A stretch of DNA of 64,000 bases from Armatimonadota bacterium (lineage in GTDB: Bacteria; Armatimonadota; Fimbriimonadia; Fimbriimonadales; Fimbriimonadaceae), in the NCBI GenBank assembly GCA_016223145.1, contig JACRPN010000008.1:57179-121178 (forward strand), in the 5' to 3' direction. Positions within the stretch are counted from its first letter, which is position 1. Each line of letters opens with the position of its first letter. The translations under genes were made by a program, and so were the position numbers. Positions 25,095 to 33,984 of this stretch are shown in pieces. The notes under the pieces are model-generated. The model ran no database searches, had not been told where the DNA came from, and saw only the letters and a list, made by a program, of their open reading frames with translations.

Positions 25095-26407
25095 AAGATG
25101 CCGAAAGAACCGCCATCGAGCAGAAGTGGGGCGAAGCGTTGAACGAGTTGAATCCCACCGGTCCGTGCTTGACAGCAAGGGAGCTCATTGAAGTTGCTGA
25201 GCGGGGAGCTCGCGCGCGGCACTATGATCGTCACATCGAACACCTCGCGCTCTGTAGCGTCTGCCGTGAAGCCGTCCGAGAGATGACGGAGGCCGACCTT
25301 GCCAGCAGGCAGGCAAGATCATCTTTTCCCGATTCCATAGCGAGGTGGTTCACCTTTCCAAGGCTTGCCTTTGCGATCCCGGCCGCCATGGCCGTTGTCG
25401 CATGTGCATTCTTGCTTGCTCGATCAGGATGGTTTGGCGGATCGACTGGTCCTGAGCCCATAGCCTCGCACGACAAGGCAAACGGCGGAGAAAACCAATC
25501 TGATCCAAACGTCAACCCGAGGGGTGTCAATGGGGCGAAGGGTTCGCGCCTGGTTCAGGACGGTCCGGAACAGCAAACCGACCCGGGCAGTATTGTAGCG
25601 CCCGGTAAGGAAGGGTCCTCTGTCAGATCCACGCTAGTGGCAAGCAATTGGACCATTAGTGGCGGGAGGCACATTTACAACGGGATCGACCTTCCCGACG
25701 ACGCACAGCTCTTTGCAAGAGCACTTACCGAAGGGCCAACCGTCGACCGCGGCATTTCGGGAGGCGCACTGCGTGAGCGACCCAATATAAAAGCGGGCTC
25801 CACGGAACCGAAAGTGGTTGCCAACTGGCTCGACGATCCGGTCGAAGGCAATTCGGCGCTCGTAGAGACTAACCCCACTTTCAGACTTGCCTGGGACGAC
25901 GCGGAGAGCAGGACGGTGCGAATCCTTCAGGTCGAGGCGAACGGTAGCAGAACGGAGATCTCTGGAGCGTTGGCCTTTACGGGAGGCGACAAGCCTCGAT
26001 CCCAGTTAGCGGCAGCGCTTCGCGGCGGGTCTTCACTGAAGCGCGGCCACGACTATGTTCTGGAGGTCAGAGCCAAGTCCGATGAGCTTATCGGTGGAAC
26101 CAGGGTCGACTCCGAGAAGACAACCGCCTGGCGCTTTCGTGTATTGAGTGAAAACGAATTGAGCCAATACCGATGGGCCAAGGCCAATGAGGCGAAGCTG
26201 CCTGTCGTCGCCGCGATCGCATACAGCCGCCTGGGCCAATATGGAGACGCCGAGCGGGTTTGCCGTGTCCTGGACAAGCAGTCCTTGAATGGCAAGAGCG
26301 GCGGAAACAGCCAGACTCAACCGATTGAGAGAAGCTCTACATGGCTGCGATGGCGAAAGGCTATTCGCGGCCAATACGAACGGCGGCTCTCCAAACCCGA
26401 GGAATAG
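25091..26407 (+). CDS. Zinc-finger anti-sigma-like membrane protein
   Basis: This 438-residue protein is coupled to the sigma gene by a TTGA overlap. The N-terminal 70 residues contain HIEHLALCSVCREAV, a His-x-x-x-Cys-x-x-Cys arrangement like the ZAS anti-sigma domain. A single TM segment follows (FAIPAAMAVVACAFLLA). The extracytoplasmic part is about 320 residues, beta-rich, with no recognised family. The layout fits a membrane anti-sigma factor sensing the envelope and restraining the upstream ECF factor. It precedes the TPR-CHAT gene by 24 bases. Confidence 0.7.
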   Translation: MKDAERTAIEQKWGEALNELNPTGPCLTARELIEVAERGARARHYDRHIEHLALCSVCREAVREMTEADLASRQARSSFPDSIARWFTFPRLAFAIPAAMAVVACAFLLARSGWFGGSTGPEPIASHDKANGGENQSDPNVNPRGVNGAKGSRLVQDGPEQQTDPGSIVAPGKEGSSVRSTLVASNWTISGGRHIYNGIDLPDDAQLFARALTEGPTVDRGISGGALRERPNIKAGSTEPKVVANWLDDPVEGNSALVETNPTFRLAWDDAESRTVRILQVEANGSRTEISGALAFTGGDKPRSQLAAALRGGSSLKRGHDYVLEVRAKSDELIGGTRVDSEKTTAWRFRVLSENELSQYRWAKANEAKLPVVAAIAYSRLGQYGDAERVCRVLDKQSLNGKSGGNSQTQPIERSSTWLRWRKAIRGQYERRLSKPEE

Positions 26408-26431
26408 GCTCGTTTCAGGAGGGAGCCTATA

Positions 26432-29400
26432 ATGTTGGGAAGCGGCTTGGTGCCGCTTGGGGGAGCCCACATTATGGTTTTGTGCGTGAGAGCCGGATTG
26501 GCTCTTTTCCTGGCATTGGCCCAGCAGGGCACGTCGGGGCAACAAGATGTCCAACTACCCGAGGGCGTCAGTTCAGCCCAATTCTCGTGGCTAAGAGAGC
26601 TGGCCCGTGCCGGGGACCAAGCCAAAACGGATCGGCTGATTGAGGCGCACCCAGATTGGCGCACCCTCGCCTTCTTCGAGCGCGTCTGCAAAGCTTTCGA
26701 CACCAGTGACCCCGGAACGGCGGTCAATTGGCTGCCCGCCACGAATGGTCTGCTGACTTTGGCAGAGCACGTCGTCTATCCAGAGCCTTCCCGACACGTG
26801 TTTCCAACCGACCGCCACTACTCCCTCGCCTATGCTCACTTCAAGGTCGGCGGTATTGCCGCCAGCGCAAGGGACCTCGGGCCTGCCGAACTTCATTACA
26901 GAACTGCAATCTCCCTTTTTCGCGGCAGAGCCGCCGCAGGTCTCCAAGAATCGCTCCGTGATGCAGGCTCATCAGCAAACGAGCTCTTTGGGATACCGGC
27001 AGAGCAGCTCGCGGGAATGTGCCAGCTAAACCTCGGAACTGTCTTTCGCGACTCAGGCGAGCTTCCAAAGGCCCTTCAGGCGTTCGAGGAAGCCCTCGCA
27101 ACTTTGACTGCCTGCAACGACTTGACTCACGCTGCGATGGCGCACGTGGACCTTAGCGACGTGCTGATGAACCTGGGCAACACTAGCCGAGCAATATCTG
27201 AACTTGAAGCCGCAAGAGCCCAGTGTGAAGCCCTCAAGGATGATTCGGGGGTTGCGCAAGCAGAGCTAAACCTTGGAAACCTTTATATTAGGACGAGCAA
27301 GTATGAATTGGCGCTAGCCCAGTTCAAGCTGGCACACAAGGTGTTTGAGGCGTCTGGAGACTTCCTCAATCTTGCCTCGGCCATTTCGGGCGAAGGCGCC
27401 GCCTATCTGAACTTGGGTCGATTCCAAGATGCATGCGCTAGCTTTGAACGAGCTCGCGCAATTAGCGAGAAGCAGAACGATCTCTTCGGTGTCGCACGGG
27501 CGACCATGAACCTAGGCGCCGCCAAGTACTCGATGCAGAGGCCGCTTGAAGCGATCGTGTATTTCGAATCCGCGCGGCAAACAGCTCTGGCAGCGCCGGA
27601 CGAGATCACAGCAGCAAGCTGTCTGAGCAATCTGGGCACCTGCTATCAGGAGTTGGGGATGACAGCCGAGGCGATACCGTGTCTTGAGGAATCGCTCAAA
27701 TATCTCCGGTCGTCGGGGATGATCCAAGAGCTTGCCTCAACCCAGACCTCTATCGGACTTGCCCTTGGCCTGGAAGGTCGGCGCCCCCAAGCGATTCAAG
27801 TGCACTTGCAGGCACTGAAGACCTTTGGTGAACTCAAGGCGCAGAAAGAAGCTGGAGTTTGCCACCTGAACATCGCGCAGCTGTACTTCGACCAAGGCAG
27901 CTTGGCTAAAGCTCAGGAGCATCTGGCCGCTGCGCGCACTGCCCTGTCAGCAACGGAGGCAGCGCCAGACATTGCGCGAGTCGATTTGCTTGCCGGGTTG
28001 CTTGCCGCCAACGCTGATCTGAATGGCGCATTGGCGCAAGTTGGCAGCGCAGTTCGTGTCTTCGATGAACTCGGAATGCCCCTTGACTTTCTCAAAGCCT
28101 CGATGCATCTTGGCGACCTTTATGCTCGGGCTGGTGATCGCAAAGGGAGTTTGCAGTCATACGACAGCGCTCTTGACAAACTAAACGAGCTTCAAACCGC
28201 GCAGTCTGATCCTCTGTCCTCTACGCTCAGCGACGTCGGCTCCTCATTGCTCGCAAAGTACATCGAATCATCCAAGAGGGATGTGAGCCCGGAGGCCGCC
28301 TTTGCCGCGTGCCAGCGCACCAAGGGTGGGCTGCTCAGAGCATCGCTCTTGCAAGAGTCAAGTCTCGAAGTGGCAGTCGGCGCTCAAGATGCAAAGCGCG
28401 TCCGAGAACTCCGCAGCGAGTGCGAGAGACTAGAGAAGGAGCTTCAGAAGAAGCCGTCCGATGCCTCATTGACCGAAGCGAGGGGAAGGGCATTCGCGGC
28501 AATGAACGCTTTTGATCTCTATCTTAGGACCAAATATCCCAGCTTTCGAGCCCTATACTCGAGCCCTGCGACGCTCAGTGAGATTTGCAGAGCGCTCGGC
28601 CCGAATGATGCTTCCGTCGAATACATCTGCGGCGATGAGCGAATCTATGCGTTCGTGGCGCGGATGTTGAATGGCATTCCCATAGTCACACGATTCGATT
28701 TGGGACCTTCGAGTACAGCCAAGACCGCTACGGCCGAATTCTCACTGCAGCTGAAGCGCGCAACCCCGAACGCACAAGCGTTGCGACTTCTCGGGAAGCG
28801 GCTCTACGCACGGCTTGTTCAGCCGCTCCAAGGCTCGCTTAAGGGCATCACTGGTCTGGTCATTTGCCCAGACCGGTACTTGCATGAACTGCCGTTTGGA
28901 GCCCTGGTCGGTCCCGATGGCAGATATGTCATCGAAGCCAATGCTATTGCAGTCGCGCCCTCTGCATCGTCATGGCAAGCCTGCAGGGTCGTTGCTGAAG
29001 CTCGAAGAAGGGAGCGCCCTGGGGCCCCGCTCGTGGTCGGGATTTCCAGGTTCGGCCGGTCGCCTACCTCAGCCCTTCCAAGGCTGCCGCGTTCCATTCG
29101 TTCAGGCGGCAGTCTTGACGCGCTTCCTGCAGCTGCTCAGGAAGCAAAGTCAGTGGCCCAGATTCTCGGGTGTCAGCCAATACTAGAATCCAACGCCACT
29201 ACCTCAGTTGTGACGAAGCGCCTCGAATCTGCGGGGATTCTCCATTTCGCAACTCACGCGTGTGGAAACAGCTTGGCGCCACTCATGGGCTACCTTGTTC
29301 TGGCGCCAGAGACTAAAGACGAGCTTGGCTATCTTTACGCACGGGACATCTATCGAACTCGCACCAAAGCACGACTAGCGGTCCTCTCAGCCTGCAGTAC

Positions 29401-29677
29401 TCTTGGCACGAAGTCTTCTGGCGAAGGCATCTTGGGCCTTAGCTGGGCCTTCCTAGTGGCAGGCTGTCCGAGCACGATCGCGACCCGCTGGGACTTGGAC
29501 GACGCTGCGGCCAAGCTTTGGGTTGACGCATTCTACAAGTCTTACGCCAAGGGGACGCCGGCAGCCGATAGCGCACGAGAGGCCTGCCTTAAGCTCATTC
29601 GAACGCGAGGCCAAAAGCTTGACCGATCGTCACCGGCATTTTGGGCCGCTTGGGCTCTGGTCGGCGACAGCCGCTAG
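26432..29677 (+). CDS. TPR-CHAT caspase-fold protease
   Basis: The protein has 1081 residues; the ATG follows AGGAGG. A hydrophobic N-terminus (LCVRAGLALFLALA) could be a signal or anchor. About 14 tetratricopeptide-type helical repeats span residues 150-620. The C-terminal CHAT domain carries the caspase-type dyad His942 (HFATHACG) and Cys988 (LSACSTLGT), with the typical GEGILGLSWAFL after it. CHAT proteases act in signalling or abortive defence (for example TPR-CHAT with gasdermins or Craspase). Here its partners are an ECF sigma and an anti-sigma-like protein, so the protease may cut a regulator or respond to envelope stress. No gasdermin gene is adjacent. Confidence 0.88.
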   Translation: MLGSGLVPLGGAHIMVLCVRAGLALFLALAQQGTSGQQDVQLPEGVSSAQFSWLRELARAGDQAKTDRLIEAHPDWRTLAFFERVCKAFDTSDPGTAVNWLPATNGLLTLAEHVVYPEPSRHVFPTDRHYSLAYAHFKVGGIAASARDLGPAELHYRTAISLFRGRAAAGLQESLRDAGSSANELFGIPAEQLAGMCQLNLGTVFRDSGELPKALQAFEEALATLTACNDLTHAAMAHVDLSDVLMNLGNTSRAISELEAARAQCEALKDDSGVAQAELNLGNLYIRTSKYELALAQFKLAHKVFEASGDFLNLASAISGEGAAYLNLGRFQDACASFERARAISEKQNDLFGVARATMNLGAAKYSMQRPLEAIVYFESARQTALAAPDEITAASCLSNLGTCYQELGMTAEAIPCLEESLKYLRSSGMIQELASTQTSIGLALGLEGRRPQAIQVHLQALKTFGELKAQKEAGVCHLNIAQLYFDQGSLAKAQEHLAAARTALSATEAAPDIARVDLLAGLLAANADLNGALAQVGSAVRVFDELGMPLDFLKASMHLGDLYARAGDRKGSLQSYDSALDKLNELQTAQSDPLSSTLSDVGSSLLAKYIESSKRDVSPEAAFAACQRTKGGLLRASLLQESSLEVAVGAQDAKRVRELRSECERLEKELQKKPSDASLTEARGRAFAAMNAFDLYLRTKYPSFRALYSSPATLSEICRALGPNDASVEYICGDERIYAFVARMLNGIPIVTRFDLGPSSTAKTATAEFSLQLKRATPNAQALRLLGKRLYARLVQPLQGSLKGITGLVICPDRYLHELPFGALVGPDGRYVIEANAIAVAPSASSWQACRVVAEARRRERPGAPLVVGISRFGRSPTSALPRLPRSIRSGGSLDALPAAAQEAKSVAQILGCQPILESNATTSVVTKRLESAGILHFATHACGNSLAPLMGYLVLAPETKDELGYLYARDIYRTRTKARLAVLSACSTLGTKSSGEGILGLSWAFLVAGCPSTIATRWDLDDAAAKLWVDAFYKSYAKGTPAADSAREACLKLIRTRGQKLDRSSPAFWAAWALVGDSR

Positions 29678-29700
29678 AGCTTGCCGGCTGAACCTGATCT

Positions 29701-29718
29701 GAGGGCTCACCGGCCCTC
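29701..29718 (+). terminator. Weak hairpin after the CHAT gene
   Basis: GAGGGC (29701-29706) and GCCCTC (29713-29718) form a 6-base-pair stem with a 6-base loop, 24 bases past the CHAT stop. Only a mixed pyrimidine run follows, so termination is uncertain. Confidence 0.3.
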
Positions 29719-29844
29719 CGCATCTCCATTTCACACAAATATCTGGTGCATCTGCATCGTGGTCCTGACGTTCGGTGTCTTCCTGCTGCAGTGAGGGCAA
29801 AAAGCCCCTTCCCATCAGAAAGCACTAAGGAGACGGCAGAGAAC

Positions 29845-30402
29845 ATGTACGAAATAACAAGCCCATCCAGCGCACGGTCCAGGACCACCACGATTGTGGA
29901 CCGACGCCCTCGCATTGGCATCTTCCTCGAAGAGAACCTGTTCATTGGCGCCCGCAAGTCCGGCAAGTTTGTGGACCTTGCTGCAATCAGGTCCATGGCC
30001 AGCTCAATTGGCGAGATCGTCCATGCGAGTGCATACCTTTCCTACGATGCGAATCAATCGAGCGGGTCCGCAATGAGCCCGCTCTGGATGGCACTGAGGA
30101 GGGCGGGCTTCCAGGTCATCGCGGAGCCGCGTGGCACGACGGGACGTGGCCAGCAAAAGTCCCGTGTCGACGTTGACATGGCCTATGCGATCGGACGGGT
30201 GACCGTCACCAAGGGACTCGATATGGTCGTGCTAGGAACCGGCGATGGGGACTTCACGAACCTTGTCCGGGACTTAGGTGCCGCGGCTGTCACGACCGTA
30301 ATCCTGTCTCCGGGCCGGGATCAAACCTCTCCCGACCTTCTCATGGCGGCTGCAACTTTCTTCGAAGTTGAGGAGCTGCCTGCGGCTGCATACGCCGCTT
30401 AG
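29845..30402 (+). CDS. NYN-domain (LabA/DUF88-like) predicted nuclease
   Basis: This 185-residue protein starts at ATG 29845 with AAGGAGA upstream. It carries the NYN/PIN-like pattern: RIGIFLEENLFIG at the first strand, KSRVDVDMAYAIGR in the middle, and MVVLGTGDGDFTNLVRDLG near the end. Acidic residues in these positions bind metal in NYN ribonucleases; the first conserved Asp (usually FIDxxN) is here Glu-Glu-Asn. RNA cleavage is therefore possible but not certain. It opens a five-gene run to 33930. Confidence 0.8.
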   Translation: MYEITSPSSARSRTTTIVDRRPRIGIFLEENLFIGARKSGKFVDLAAIRSMASSIGEIVHASAYLSYDANQSSGSAMSPLWMALRRAGFQVIAEPRGTTGRGQQKSRVDVDMAYAIGRVTVTKGLDMVVLGTGDGDFTNLVRDLGAAAVTTVILSPGRDQTSPDLLMAAATFFEVEELPAAAYAA

Positions 30403-30441
30403 GACCGGGCAGGCCAGCAGATTCACAGGAAGCAAACGGAA

Positions 30442-31101
30442 ATGAAGCCAAGCAAGAACAAGTGGTCCACTCCAGATTTCCCACGCCAAGGGACAGATGG
30501 CGCAGCGTCTGCTCGGCTTCAAGAGCCAACATCCAGAGGCAATTGGAACCCGGGGGATGAGTTGATCCGGGCTCTCTACCTGCGGGCCGCTGCTCTGGAG
30601 CGCAGATGGCCGCAAACAAGTGTCTCCGACACCCCTGGCCGGATGGTTGAAGCGGTCCTGCGACATGTGCAGAAACTTCTCGACTCGGCTCAGATGAGCA
30701 TTCAGCAGGCAAAAGACCCCAAGCGCCTGGTCAGGCTTCTGGACTTCGTCTGGATGAGGAACGCCAGGCGCAGCTACGCGCGAAGCAGGTCCAGGGCAAT
30801 TCGTTTTGACCTTGGCTCACTTCAAGCGATGCCATGTGCCATCGAGCGCGTCCATGACAAGCTCCTCATGCGAAATCTGTTCAGCACGCTTTTAGAGGGT
30901 GGCCACCGCAAGGAGGTTGTCTATGGCTACCTGCTTGCAAGTCAGGGGCTTAGTTGTCAGGAAATCAGCGAGAAGCTTGAGGAATCAGCGCGGTTCAAAG
31001 TTAGGCCCTGCACGGTTAGGCAGTGGAAGCGTCGCTCGTTCCCCGCACTCTCAGCCCACCTTCGCAAGTCCCCAGGTCTCTTTTCAATGGAGGTTCGATG
31101 A
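30442..31101 (+). CDS. Divergent sigma-70-like DNA-binding protein
   Basis: This 219-residue protein has a helical central part (NARRSYARSRSRAI). A C-terminal helix-turn-helix-like segment (VVYGYLLASQGLSCQEISEK, then CTVRQWKRR) resembles sigma region 4. The region-2 signature is not clear, so it may be a diverged sigma factor or another HTH regulator. Its stop overlaps the next start (ATGA at 31098), giving translational coupling with the coiled-coil membrane protein. Confidence 0.5.
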   Translation: MKPSKNKWSTPDFPRQGTDGAASARLQEPTSRGNWNPGDELIRALYLRAAALERRWPQTSVSDTPGRMVEAVLRHVQKLLDSAQMSIQQAKDPKRLVRLLDFVWMRNARRSYARSRSRAIRFDLGSLQAMPCAIERVHDKLLMRNLFSTLLEGGHRKEVVYGYLLASQGLSCQEISEKLEESARFKVRPCTVRQWKRRSFPALSAHLRKSPGLFSMEVR

Positions 31102-32624
31102 TGATCAGCACAAGCAATTCGAAATCAAACGGCAAGCTTCCAATGGAGCTCACGATCGTGACCGAATCCAACGGTCATCCTGGCGCGACGGTCAACGCGA
31201 ACGGCTGCTCGTTCGAGCATGACCGGATTGCCCGCCGCCGCGATGAGCATGGCAATCGAATCTCTTTCGGAATCGCCTACATTCCGGCGATTTCAGGAAG
31301 CAAGGACCTGAGGGAAACAGAGCTTTGCAGCCTGCTTGCCGAGATCAAAAGCGCGGAGCCCGTAAAGACCGCTTATCTGGGATCACTCTATCAGGACCGG
31401 CTTCGCCCTGCGTTTCTACGCCTTCAAAGCGTGCGAAGCGAGGTCGAAGATGAGTTGGCCGCCCTACGCCACCGCTCGGTCGAGCTTGACCGTGAGATTG
31501 ACTCGATCGTCAAGGCTCTGGCTGAGGAGCGAGAGTCCGCTCTGATTCCGCTTTTGGCAAAGCTTGAGGCAGTACAGTCCGAGCTGGAGGAAGCGCACAA
31601 GCTTGCAACCGCGCGGGTTTCGGCGGCAGGCAGCTCTTACAACCCCGAAGAACCCAGCGAAGACGCGGTCGTGCGCGTTGAGCGGCTTTCAAGTCCACAA
31701 GCAGCCCACGCGCTTCAGCTTCCTTGGGGTGCCGCTGCTCACGCGTTTCACCTCCCCGCTTGGCTCTCGTGGACGATCACGGCCCTGTGCGGCTGTGTGA
31801 TGGGCATCTCCCTGGGCATCTTTGGCGGCTTCATCGAGGACCTATTCGGCGACCTCTGGATGACCCTCACTTGGATGACCCTCGGGCAGGGCTTCGCGGT
31901 GGCGATGCGAAAGGCGGTCGGCTGGGCCTTCTTCCACTTCGCCGAGAGCTTCTACCTGGGTCGGCCACGACGCCAGCAGGTGTCTTGGGTTTCCGCGGCT
32001 CTGGGCGTTTTCGGATCCCTTTTGGTCGTCGCGATGGCCGTTGACAAGGAGGGCATTCTCAAGCTGGCTCAGTTCCAGGCGCTCCAGAACGGCCTTGACC
32101 AGAAGCAGCTGCCAGCGATGACGATGTGGTGCATGGCGGCGGTTATCACCTTGGGCTACCTCGTCTACGCCGCCTACGACGGCTTGGTCCGAGGTCGCCA
32201 GGACGCGGTCGAGAACGCCGTGGCTGCTGAGATCGAAAGGGACTTTCGAGAGCGATCCGAAGCACGACGAGAAATGCCGATCGTCAGGGAGGCTCTCCAA
32301 GCAGTCAGCTTTGCCCGGGAAAGAATGCGGAAGCTCGCCAAACGCGAGGCGGAGCTCGCAGCCAAAAGCGAAGAGTTCGACCAGCTCATTGTCCGCCAGG
32401 AGTCTCGGCGCATCCCGTATCCAGAGGAGCTGAGCACGGACCAGAAATACCGGGTCCAGGACGCACTCGACAACCTGATCGGCTGCCAGATCGAGCTCGA
32501 TTCGGTGCTTGCCGGCGTGATTGGGGTTTCCGGCAAGGGCGTGAAGCCCACCCAGCAATCTCGCTCTCCAAAGGCGCCGCTTGGGTTCTGGGCGAGGGTC
32601 CGCAAAGCACTACGATCCCGGTAG
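31098..32624 (+). CDS. Coiled-coil membrane protein of unknown function
   Basis: This 508-residue protein starts at ATG 31098, which overlaps the previous stop and follows GGAGG. The layout is a Glu/Ala/Leu-rich coiled coil (about 90-185), a Pro-flanked hydrophobic block with four or so TM segments (about 210-365), then a second coiled coil (about 375-440) rich in Arg and Glu. No enzyme motif is visible. The plan suggests a membrane scaffold or channel with cytosolic coiled-coil arms. I recognise no family. Confidence 0.6.
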   Translation: MMISTSNSKSNGKLPMELTIVTESNGHPGATVNANGCSFEHDRIARRRDEHGNRISFGIAYIPAISGSKDLRETELCSLLAEIKSAEPVKTAYLGSLYQDRLRPAFLRLQSVRSEVEDELAALRHRSVELDREIDSIVKALAEERESALIPLLAKLEAVQSELEEAHKLATARVSAAGSSYNPEEPSEDAVVRVERLSSPQAAHALQLPWGAAAHAFHLPAWLSWTITALCGCVMGISLGIFGGFIEDLFGDLWMTLTWMTLGQGFAVAMRKAVGWAFFHFAESFYLGRPRRQQVSWVSAALGVFGSLLVVAMAVDKEGILKLAQFQALQNGLDQKQLPAMTMWCMAAVITLGYLVYAAYDGLVRGRQDAVENAVAAEIERDFRERSEARREMPIVREALQAVSFARERMRKLAKREAELAAKSEEFDQLIVRQESRRIPYPEELSTDQKYRVQDALDNLIGCQIELDSVLAGVIGVSGKGVKPTQQSRSPKAPLGFWARVRKALRSR

Positions 32625-32665
32625 CGGACCAGATGAAGCTTCAGCAAGGAGGAGTGAAAACAAAG

Positions 32666-33292
32666 ATGAAAATGACAACCCGATTTGGAGTGAGACCGAG
32701 CGTTGGCACCCTGGCCCTGGCAAGCGCAATGCTCGCGAGCCTGACTGGATGTGGCAAGGACCCGGTCTTCCGCATCGTCGGTGTGGACACAAGCGGGAGT
32801 GCTCAGGCAGACCTGGGCAAGTACCGAAGGATCACTTACAAGTTGGTCCGAGAGCTCCGGCCGGGAACAGACGCCGTGCGGGTCATTCGATTCGACTACG
32901 AGCCGCATGAGATCCTGCGCACGCTCGGCCAGAGAAAGGAAGCGCTTTGGACAACGCTGGAAACTCAACTCAAGATACCGGCAGAGCGAAGAGGAACTCG
33001 CCTCGCGCGGTTCTACGACGAGGTGGCACGCTTGCTCGATTCGCCGGAGGCCCAAGACAAGCGGATTGAGTTGTTCATCGCGAGCGACAACGGCAACGAT
33101 GACGGCTCGAAAGCGATGGCTGAGCTGAGCGACCGCGCAGCGCGCAAGATCGCCTCTGATCCCCGAGTGGAGCGAATCCATTACTGGGGAGTGAAGGCGC
33201 GGCTCAGGGAAGAGATTCCGGGAGCCTTCAGCAAGCTCCCAGACTCGGTCCTAATCGTTCAGGGGGCCACTGAGGAGTTCGCCAAGGGATGA
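32666..33292 (+). CDS. vWA-like lipoprotein
   Basis: This 208-residue lipoprotein starts at ATG 32666, 11 bases after AGGAGGAG; an in-frame ATG at 32633 lies upstream of that ribosome site. A lipobox LTGC is near residue 27. The rest resembles a von Willebrand A domain: VDTSGSAQ supplies the DxSxS metal-ion motif, RGTRLARFYDEV gives the Thr, and LFIASDNGNDDG the final Asp. vWA domains bind protein ligands through Mg. Its stop overlaps the CAP-protein start, so a periplasmic or surface pair is likely. Confidence 0.66.
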   Translation: MKMTTRFGVRPSVGTLALASAMLASLTGCGKDPVFRIVGVDTSGSAQADLGKYRRITYKLVRELRPGTDAVRVIRFDYEPHEILRTLGQRKEALWTTLETQLKIPAERRGTRLARFYDEVARLLDSPEAQDKRIELFIASDNGNDDGSKAMAELSDRAARKIASDPRVERIHYWGVKARLREEIPGAFSKLPDSVLIVQGATEEFAKG

Positions 33293-33930
33293 CTACAAGA
33301 TGGCTAGACCTGCGGTATCCGCTCGCAGGAGCCATCGGGCTCCTTCTCCTGTATGTCTCTTGGCAGGTAAGGCTTGCCCTGCTCGCAGCACTCAGCCTTC
33401 TTCTCCTCCTGCTTCTGATCGGAGCGGTCAGGTACGTGGCCGACTCCAGAGCTCGAGCAACGAACGGCGGGGGATTTCCATCCCAGGCGGACCAAGAGCG
33501 CGAAAACGACCATGACTTTGACATTCTCATGCTCGAACAGGACATCCTCACGCGCCTCAATCAGGCAAGGCAAGTACGGGGCGTCGATCCGGTGGGGCTC
33601 CATAGCGAACTTCTGTTTCGAGCCCGCCGCCACAGCCTGCGGATGATCAAGGTTCCCTTCTTTGGCACGAAGGATATTGAGGAGGGCGACCTCTGCGAAC
33701 GAACGGGAACCGAAAGAGGAGCGCAAGCCGTCGCCGCGCTCGTCCTCCGCTTCGGCGACCATAAGCTAAACCCGAGCGAGTATTGCGTTCGAACTTGGCT
33801 CAGGAGCAGGAGAACCAGGAATATCGTGTTCGCAGACTCATTTGCCATCGGCGCCGTCGGCATCGTTCGAAATGCCCATACCCGGACAATTTACGTAACC
33901 TGCTTGCTTGTGTCGCCAAGTTCAATCTGA
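33289..33930 (+). CDS. CAP-superfamily (SCP/YkwD-like) membrane-anchored protein
   Basis: This 213-residue protein begins with two hydrophobic segments (residues about 12-45). It then shows a CAP-like domain: ILTRLNQARQVRGVDPVGLH, then RARRHSLRM, then TWLRSRRTRNIVF and AIGAVGIVRN. These correspond to the helix, AxxHSxxM, W-x-x-S-x-x-HRxNI and strand motifs of SCP/PR1 proteins. The His of the last helical motif is Thr here, so any metal site may be lost. It overlaps the vWA lipoprotein gene by 4 bases and closes this operon. Confidence 0.55.
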   Translation: MTTRWLDLRYPLAGAIGLLLLYVSWQVRLALLAALSLLLLLLLIGAVRYVADSRARATNGGGFPSQADQERENDHDFDILMLEQDILTRLNQARQVRGVDPVGLHSELLFRARRHSLRMIKVPFFGTKDIEEGDLCERTGTERGAQAVAALVLRFGDHKLNPSEYCVRTWLRSRRTRNIVFADSFAIGAVGIVRNAHTRTIYVTCLLVSPSSI

Positions 33931-33984
33931 TCTCTCGGACCATATGACCTCGCACCCTCCCCCACTTCTTGGCAGGCCCACTTT

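Noticed and set aside
32174-33181. Minus-strand open frame of 335 codons
   Set aside because: Antisense to the coiled-coil membrane and vWA genes. No ribosome site or family pattern; high GC gives long antisense frames throughout this window.
33931-33984. Attachment core for the serine recombinase
   Set aside because: I looked for a short inverted or repeated core and saw none; position alone is not evidence.
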